Part shown: positions 59,661 through 64,000 of the stretch, piece after piece
Layout: the number at the start of each line of letters is the position of its first letter
Position numbering within the stretch: the first letter of the stretch is position 1
DNA from: CAVSJJ01 sp963728395
GTDB taxonomy: Bacteria > Actinomycetota > Actinomycetes > Actinomycetales > Dermatophilaceae
Reading direction: 5' to 3'
Assembly: GCA_963728395.1 (NCBI GenBank)
Contig: CAVSJJ010000008.1
Coordinates: 248,001 to 312,000 of the forward strand
DNA length: 64,000 nt
Program-made: the position numbers and the translations under genes
Notes under the pieces: model-generated
The model's database searches: none
Seen by the model: the letters and a program-made list of their open reading frames with translations, nothing else
What the model was told of the DNA's origin: nothing

Positions 59661-60542
59661 TCAGCCGAGAGCGCGGCCCGGGCGGTCCGCTCGGGCCGCC
59701 CCGCCGGCGAGGAAGTCCCGCAGCACCTCGGCGAACCGATCGGGGTCGTCCAGGTGCGGGAAGTGCCCGGCACCCTCGAACAGCTCGACACGGCAGCCGG
59801 GGAACGACTCGTGCGCGGTCGCCGCGTGCCAGGTCGGGATCATCCGGTCGCTGGTCCCCCACACGACGAGGGTGGGGATGTCGACGCTCGCGGGCAGGTG
59901 CGCGTGGGCCGTGACGGTCTGGCCCCCGGGGTCGATGACCGAACGCGTCGTCGCGAGGAAGGCCCGGCGGCTCTCGGCGTCGGCGAGCGAGGCGAAGGAG
60001 CGCCACGCCTCGGTGATGTCCCGACCCGGCCGCCAGCCGGTCCGGGTCAGCGAGCGACCCACCGCCTCGGCCCGCCTGCGGACCCAGCCGGAGGCGATGA
60101 CCGGCAGCACCCACTCCGCACCGGGCAGCGTCGCGGCGCGCAACAGGGGGTTGACCGCGCGGCCCAGGCCGCCGCTGGCGACGAGGACGAGCCCGGAGAC
60201 CCGCTCGGGGAAGAGGTAGTAGAACTCCATGGCGATGCCGCCGCCGAGCGAGTGACCGACGAGGGTGACGGTGCCGATCTCGAGTCGGTCGAGCAGGTCG
60301 CGCAGGGTGGCGGCGTGTGCGCCGAGGGAGTAGTCGCCCATCGGCTTGGCGGACTCGCCGTGCCCGTGCAGGTCCGGCGCGATGATCCGGTACTCGTCGG
60401 CGAGGGTGTCGACCAGGCGCCCCCAGCTCCGGCTCGAGCTGGCGAGCCCGTGGATGAACAGCACGGCGGGCCCGGCGCCGGCGTCGAGGAAGGCATACGC
60501 ATGACCGTGCAGTGTCACCGTGCGGGTGCGGTCGGTGGCCAC
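59661..60542 (-). CDS. alpha/beta fold hydrolase
   Basis: 293 residues. Oxyanion HG in VLFIHGLASSSRSW, DLHGHGESAKP, nucleophile elbow VGHSLGGGIA, acid VVWGTSDRMIP and catalytic His in FEGAGHFPHLDDPDRFAEVL. Complete and family-length. It could be an esterase or a ring-cleavage (MhpC-like) hydrolase; the substrate is unknown. First intact core gene right of the island. Confidence 0.88.
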   Translation of the reverse strand: MATDRTRTVTLHGHAYAFLDAGAGPAVLFIHGLASSSRSWGRLVDTLADEYRIIAPDLHGHGESAKPMGDYSLGAHAATLRDLLDRLEIGTVTLVGHSLGGGIAMEFYYLFPERVSGLVLVASGGLGRAVNPLLRAATLPGAEWVLPVIASGWVRRRAEAVGRSLTRTGWRPGRDITEAWRSFASLADAESRRAFLATTRSVIDPGGQTVTAHAHLPASVDIPTLVVWGTSDRMIPTWHAATAHESFPGCRVELFEGAGHFPHLDDPDRFAEVLRDFLAGGAARADRPGRALG

Positions 60543-60684
60543 GGCGCCTCCCTTGGCGTACCGATAAGTAACCTACGCAAGCGTAACCCACCCGCCCCCT
60601 CCCCGTCTCCCCCGGGAGGCCAGGAGCGGGTATGCCACAACCCACACCGCCCGGCCCCCTCCGCACGTGAACCGGTGCGGACCG

Positions 60685-61485
60685 TCAGGACGGAGTGCGT
60701 CCCAGCACCTCGGCGTGCAGGTAGCCGAACCAACCGCCCGGCTCGCTCGCCCAGTCGATCCACCCCGAGGCGATCTCCTCGACGTCGTCGGCGGCCCAGC
60801 CGAGGGCGAGCGCCGGGGCGCGCAGCGACTCGTGGAGCCGGTCCGCCCACGAGCGCGCGAGCCAGCCCCGTTCCTCGTCGGTGGCATACGTCCACGCCGA
60901 GGCGCTCTCGGCGATGTCGACGAGCCCCGCCTCCCGGGCCCAGCCGACGAGCCGCCGACCGGCGTTGGGCTCCCCGCCGTTGGCCCGCGCCAGCGTCGTG
61001 TAGAGCTTGAGCCATCGGGCGATCGCCGGCGTCTTCGGCCACCACGTCGTCGCGCCGAAGTCGACGTCGCGCACGGCGACGAGGCCACCGGGGCGGCATA
61101 CCCGCGCCATCTCGCGCAGCACGGCGACCGGCTCGGCGACGTGCTGGAGCACCTGGTGGGCGTGGACGACGTCGAAGCTCGCGTCGGCGAAGGGCAGGGC
61201 CAGCGCGTCGGCGGTCTCGAACCGGGTCCTCTCCTCCCCGCGGGCCGCCGCCGCCTCGGTGGCCTTCTCGATGGCGACCGCCGCCGAGTCGACCCCGACG
61301 ACGACTCCGTCCGGACCGAGCGCCGAGGCGAGGTCGAGGGTGACCGAACCGGGCCCACAGCCGACGTCGAGCAGGCTCATCCCCGCCGCGAGGTGCGGCA
61401 GGAGGTAGCCGCACGACGTCGCCGCGGTCCGGACCGCATGGGCGTGGACGACGCTCGGCGGGTGCCCGTGGGTATAGGTCGCCAT
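60685..61485 (-). CDS. SAM-dependent methyltransferase (UbiE-like)
   Basis: 266 residues from ATG 61485. SAM motif LLDVGCGPGSVTLDLASALG, VVGVDSAAVAIEKA, then FDVVHAHQVLQHVAEPVAVLREMARVCRPGG, the motifs II-III of class I methyltransferases. C-terminal extension with TYATDEERGWLARSWADRL is seen in an actinobacterial subgroup. Substrate unknown. Contains the first reverse GTATGCCG copy right of the island (61094). Confidence 0.88.
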   Translation of the reverse strand: MATYTHGHPPSVVHAHAVRTAATSCGYLLPHLAAGMSLLDVGCGPGSVTLDLASALGPDGVVVGVDSAAVAIEKATEAAAARGEERTRFETADALALPFADASFDVVHAHQVLQHVAEPVAVLREMARVCRPGGLVAVRDVDFGATTWWPKTPAIARWLKLYTTLARANGGEPNAGRRLVGWAREAGLVDIAESASAWTYATDEERGWLARSWADRLHESLRAPALALGWAADDVEEIASGWIDWASEPGGWFGYLHAEVLGRTPS

Positions 61486-61800
61486 GCCGAGACGGTATGC
61501 CGGTGCGCGCCGCCGCCTCCACCCCCGCCCACGGGCCGGACCGGCCGGCTGCTGCCCCACCCATGGCCGGCCACGCAGTCGCCGCACCACGCCCCGGGTC
61601 CCCATCGACGAGGAGGTTGAGCGGGTGCGGGAACGGCATACCGGCGGCGCTCGGTCACCGACGAGCACCGGTGCGGGGGTGGCCACCGGGAGCCGGGGGG
61701 CCAGGAGCGGCAGCGAGCAGGGTGCGCACGAGCGCGGCGTCGACCTCGACCTCGGCAGGCGGCCTACCGCTGGAGTATGCCGCCCCCGCGCACGGCGCGG
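61486..61800. other. 315-nt gap rich in the GTATGCCG word
   Basis: No gene recognised. Holds forward copies at 61495 and 61785 and a reverse copy at 61634, the densest intergenic occurrence in the window. No obvious hairpin joins them. Confidence 0.5.
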
Positions 61801-62061
61801 TCAGCCCGCCTTGCGGAGGAAGATCCGGACGTAGCCCGGCTCGTCGACGTGCCCGAGGTAGGTATGACCGACGGCCGTCAGCCACTCGGGCAGGTCGACG
61901 AGGGTGCCGGGGTCGGAGGACTGGATCTCCATGACGCCACCCCTCGGCACCGAGCCGAGGATCTTCTTGGCGGCCACGAACGGCCCGGGACACCCTATCC
62001 CCCGGGCGTCGACGACGGAATCCGCACTCAGCTCACGCAGCTCGTGCTCGGACAGGGCCAT
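61801..62061 (-). CDS. TusA-like sulfur-carrier protein
   Basis: 86 residues from ATG 62061 with GGGAGGAG upstream. The motif DARGIGCPGPFVAAKKILGS has the active Cys24 of the C-P-x-P motif, followed by GGVMEIQSSDPGTLVDLPEWLTAVGH. TusA proteins pass persulfide sulfur. No DsrE or YeeE partner is nearby; downstream of cbs, so it may handle sulfur released in cysteine metabolism. Confidence 0.9.
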   Translation of the reverse strand: MALSEHELRELSADSVVDARGIGCPGPFVAAKKILGSVPRGGVMEIQSSDPGTLVDLPEWLTAVGHTYLGHVDEPGYVRIFLRKAG

Positions 62062-62395
62062 GACGGCTCCTCCCATGCCGGGGCGACCGGCAGCGCCGGT
62101 GGCCTCGTGGAGAGCTCGACCTCGTCGGATGACGCCCGGATGGCGACCCCCGCTGCCCCGGGGCCGCGCCTCACACCATCAACCCTGGCCCGTGGCGACC
62201 CCCGGGACAAGCAACCCGCGCCGTGATGTCGTGCACAACCGTTTACACCACCGGTCCCCGCCGGCCGGAGGACCCGCGCGGGAGCGGGTGCGGCGCCACC
62301 ACCGCACCAGCGTCCTCGACGTCGACGGTCGGGGCGAGGAGCGGCGGCCTCGCGGCGCTGAGGTCGAACTGCTCGCCCTCGGCGTAGCGCCGGAC

Positions 62396-62527
62396 TCACC
62401 ACATCGCGTCGTCCGGGCTGCCGAGATCGCCGAGCGGCTTCCCGGCGCCCGGCAGTCCGTCGAACTCGCCGCGCTCCTGGGCCTCGCGGATCGCCTTCTC
62501 GACCGGCGACTCCCATCGCTGTGCCAT
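62396..62527 (-). CDS. DUF1992 protein cut short by an in-frame TGA
   Basis: ATG 62527 gives AQRWESPVEKAIREAQERGE and DGLPGAGKPLGDLGSPDDAMW, then TGA 62396-62398. This is the conserved DUF1992 (DnaJ C28-like) N-terminal core. Beyond the TGA the same frame continues VRRYAEGEQFDLSAARPPLL to TAA 62243-62245; family members usually read WW followed by basic residues at this point, so TGG to TGA is the simplest change. 25 nt downstream of cbs, 334 nt before tusA. Function unknown. Confidence 0.65.
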   Translation of the reverse strand: MAQRWESPVEKAIREAQERGEFDGLPGAGKPLGDLGSPDDAMW

Positions 62528-62551
62528 CGCGGCCTCCGGCGTCCGGCCCGC

Positions 62552-63928
62552 TCAGTCGGCGAGGAAGCCGAGCAGATCCGCGCGGGTCAGCACTCCGGCG
62601 GGCTTGCCGTCCTCGACGACGAGGATCGCGTCGGAGTCGACGAGGGCCTTGCGCGCCGAGGACACCGGCTCGCCGGCGCCGACGAGCGGCAGACCGGGGG
62701 CCATGTGCTTCTCGACGGGGTCGGCGAGCCGGGCGCGCCCGGTGAAGAGCAGGTCGAGCAGGTGGCGCTCGCCGACCGACCCGGCGACCTCGCCGAGGAC
62801 GACGGGCGGCTCGGCCTTGACGACCGGCATCTGCGAGACGGCGTACTCGCGGAGGATCTCGATGGCGTCCCGGACCGTCTCGGTCGGGTGGGTGTGGACG
62901 AGGTCGGGCAGGTCGCCGCCCTTGACGTGGAGGATGTCCCCGACCGTCCGGTCCCCGTTGTGGCGGACGAAGCCGTAGGACGCCATCCATTCGTCGTTGA
63001 AGATCTTCGAGAGGTAGCCCCGCCCTCCGTCCGGGAGGAGGACGACGACGACGGCGTCCTCGGGCAGGTCCGCGGCGACCTTGAGCGCGGCGACGACGGC
63101 CATGCCGCTCGAGCCGCCGACGAGCAGGCCCTCCTCGCGGGCGAGGCGCCGGGTCATCTCGAAGGACTCGGCGTCGGTGACCGCGACGACGTCGTCGACG
63201 ACGCTCGGGTCGTAGGCGCTGGGCCAGAAGTCCTCGCCGACGCCCTCGACGAGATAGGGGCGGCCGCTGCCGCCGGAGTACACCGAGCCCTCGGGGTCGG
63301 CGCCGACGATCCGGACCCGGCCGCCGGGGCGCTCGGCGCTCACCTCGCGCAGGTAGCGGCCGGCACCGCTGATCGTCCCGCCGGTGCCGATGCCCGCCAC
63401 GAAGTGGGTGATCCGCTCGTCGGTGTCGCGCCACACCTCAGGACCGGTGCTCGCGTAGTGGGAGGCCGGGCCGCCGGGGTTGGAGTACTGGTCCGGCTTC
63501 CAGGCCCCGCCGATCTCGGCGACGAGCCGGTCGGAGACGGAGTAGTAGGAGTCCGGGTGCTCCGGCGGGACGGCGGTCGGGCAGACGACGACCTCGGCGC
63601 CGTACGCGCGCAGGACGTTGCGCTTGTCCTCCGAGACCTTGTCGGGGCAGACGAAGATGCACTGGTAGCCGCGGCGCTGGGCCACGATCGCCAGGCCCAC
63701 GCCGGTGTTGCCGGAGGTCGGCTCGACGATCGTCCCGCCGGGTCGGAGCTGTCCGGCCTCCTCGGCGGCGTCGATCATCGTCAGGGCGATCCGGTCCTTG
63801 ACGGACCCGCCCGGGTTGAGGTACTCCACCTTGGCCAGGACGGTGGCCCCGACCCCGGTGGCGACGCGGGAGAGCCGGACCAGCGGGGTGTTCCCCACGA
63901 GGTCGACGACGTGCTCGGCATATGACAT
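62552..63928 (-). CDS. cbs: cystathionine beta-synthase
   Basis: 458 residues. Fold type II PLP enzyme with GNTPLVRLSRVA, the PLP lysine in PGGSVKDRIAL, PTSGNTGVGLAI and GIGTGGTISGAGRYL; the C-terminal 130 residues hold two CBS domains (VGDILHVKGGD, DPVEKHMAPGLP). No heme-binding N-terminus, as in other bacteria. It joins serine and homocysteine to cystathionine for cysteine synthesis. Start ATG 63928. Confidence 0.93.
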   Translation of the reverse strand: MSYAEHVVDLVGNTPLVRLSRVATGVGATVLAKVEYLNPGGSVKDRIALTMIDAAEEAGQLRPGGTIVEPTSGNTGVGLAIVAQRRGYQCIFVCPDKVSEDKRNVLRAYGAEVVVCPTAVPPEHPDSYYSVSDRLVAEIGGAWKPDQYSNPGGPASHYASTGPEVWRDTDERITHFVAGIGTGGTISGAGRYLREVSAERPGGRVRIVGADPEGSVYSGGSGRPYLVEGVGEDFWPSAYDPSVVDDVVAVTDAESFEMTRRLAREEGLLVGGSSGMAVVAALKVAADLPEDAVVVVLLPDGGRGYLSKIFNDEWMASYGFVRHNGDRTVGDILHVKGGDLPDLVHTHPTETVRDAIEILREYAVSQMPVVKAEPPVVLGEVAGSVGERHLLDLLFTGRARLADPVEKHMAPGLPLVGAGEPVSSARKALVDSDAILVVEDGKPAGVLTRADLLGFLAD

Positions 63929-63987
63929 TCGGCCATCCTCGCATCCTTCGTCGCGGGCATCCGCGGGCCGGGGGTAGCCTCCGACAG

Positions 63988-64000
63988 ATGAGCGAGGACG
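63988..64000 (+). CDS. possible start of a plus-strand gene
   Basis: ATG 63988 followed by AGCGAGGACG (MSED...) at the window end, divergent from cbs. Only four codons are visible, so it cannot be assigned. Confidence 0.3.

Larger units (their letters stand above)
628..61792. repeat. dispersed GTATGCCG octamer
   Basis: By eye, forward copies start at 882, 3112, 4592, 5240, 7411, 8368, 9521, 14194, 16097, 17506, 18420, 18795, 20976, 22031, 22217, 24027, 25824, 27473, 30596, 31513, 33482, 38706, 39882, 42589, 43665, 46608, 47832, 61495 and 61785; reverse copies (CGGCATAC) at 628, 763, 2389, 3576, 5497, 5635, 12803, 14123, 17637, 18668, 22114, 24055, 25855, 28885, 30606, 32653, 38578, 39801, 42882, 45468, 47681, 61094 and 61634. 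Many continue as GTATGCCGCG. A few may be missed. Confidence 0.85.

Noticed and set aside
628..61792. GTATGCCG as a KOPS-type or Chi-type oriented motif
   Set aside because: Forward and reverse copies are nearly balanced within genes on either strand, whereas these motifs are strongly oriented; only a genome map would decide fully.
1..64000. CRISPR arrays, rRNA genes, transposases, integrases, phage structural genes
   Set aside because: No regular direct-repeat/spacer pattern, rRNA sequence, DDE or tyrosine-recombinase motif was seen in the proteins.

Overview
The window is very GC-rich DNA from an actinobacterium. Gene content and order recall the mycobacterial block guaA / choD-like GMC oxidase / guaB3 / guaB / WhiB3 / groEL-groES and the block thrT-metT-rpmG-hadA-hadB ... 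trpT-secE-nusG-rplK-rplA ... rplJ-rplL. The murB, adenosine deaminase and aspartate aminotransferase genes between them fit the Streptomyces version of that block. There are no mycolate genes and the proteins look like those of Intrasporangiaceae or related Micrococcales; that family assignment is an inference. Many start codons are GTG and many genes overlap by 1-4 nt.

Layout. 0-15.4 kb: end of an acyl-ACP desaturase, a CDF-like membrane protein, guaA, DUF3817, SURF1, a two-gene ABC exporter, a YVTN propeller protein, small genes, and a GMC oxidoreductase / succinate-semialdehyde dehydrogenase / guaB3 block. 15.4-27.7 kb: DHA2 exporter, P1 peptidase, GNAT, guaB, a WhiD/WhiB3-type regulator, a PadR-controlled FtsX-type ABC system, and groES-groEL behind two CIRCE elements. 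27.8-39.2 kb (minus strand): ribosomal and transcription genes with three tRNAs, plus an aminotransferase, adenosine deaminase, murB and two MaoC dehydratases. 39.3-48 kb: ilvA, an ABC-2 transporter pair, a MutL-type protein, a peptidoglycan-binding protein, metB, GNAT and msrA. 48-59.6 kb: an accessory island. 59.6-64 kb: alpha/beta hydrolase, methyltransferase, TusA-like protein, a truncated DUF1992 gene and cystathionine beta-synthase.

The strongest unexplained signal is an octamer, GTATGCCG (often continuing CG), seen about 50 times in both orientations by my count by eye. In genes it appears as Tyr-Ala TAT-GCC or Ala-Tyr GCA-TAC, using otherwise uncommon codons. Between genes it forms perfect inverted pairs in hairpins (24.0, 25.8 and 30.6 kb). 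This layout resembles DNA-uptake sequences. The word is absent from about 47.8 to 61.1 kb, which covers the accessory island.

The island holds four compact toxin-antitoxin modules (RelE/Phd, HigBA, YefM-YoeB, RHH-Doc) and a series of decayed genes (alpha/beta hydrolase, DinB, GrpB, SRPBCC, RidA, HigB). Several of these keep both ends but have lost the middle and shifted frame. It looks like a recombination-prone region of acquired genes in decay, with toxin-antitoxin pairs among the genes still intact.
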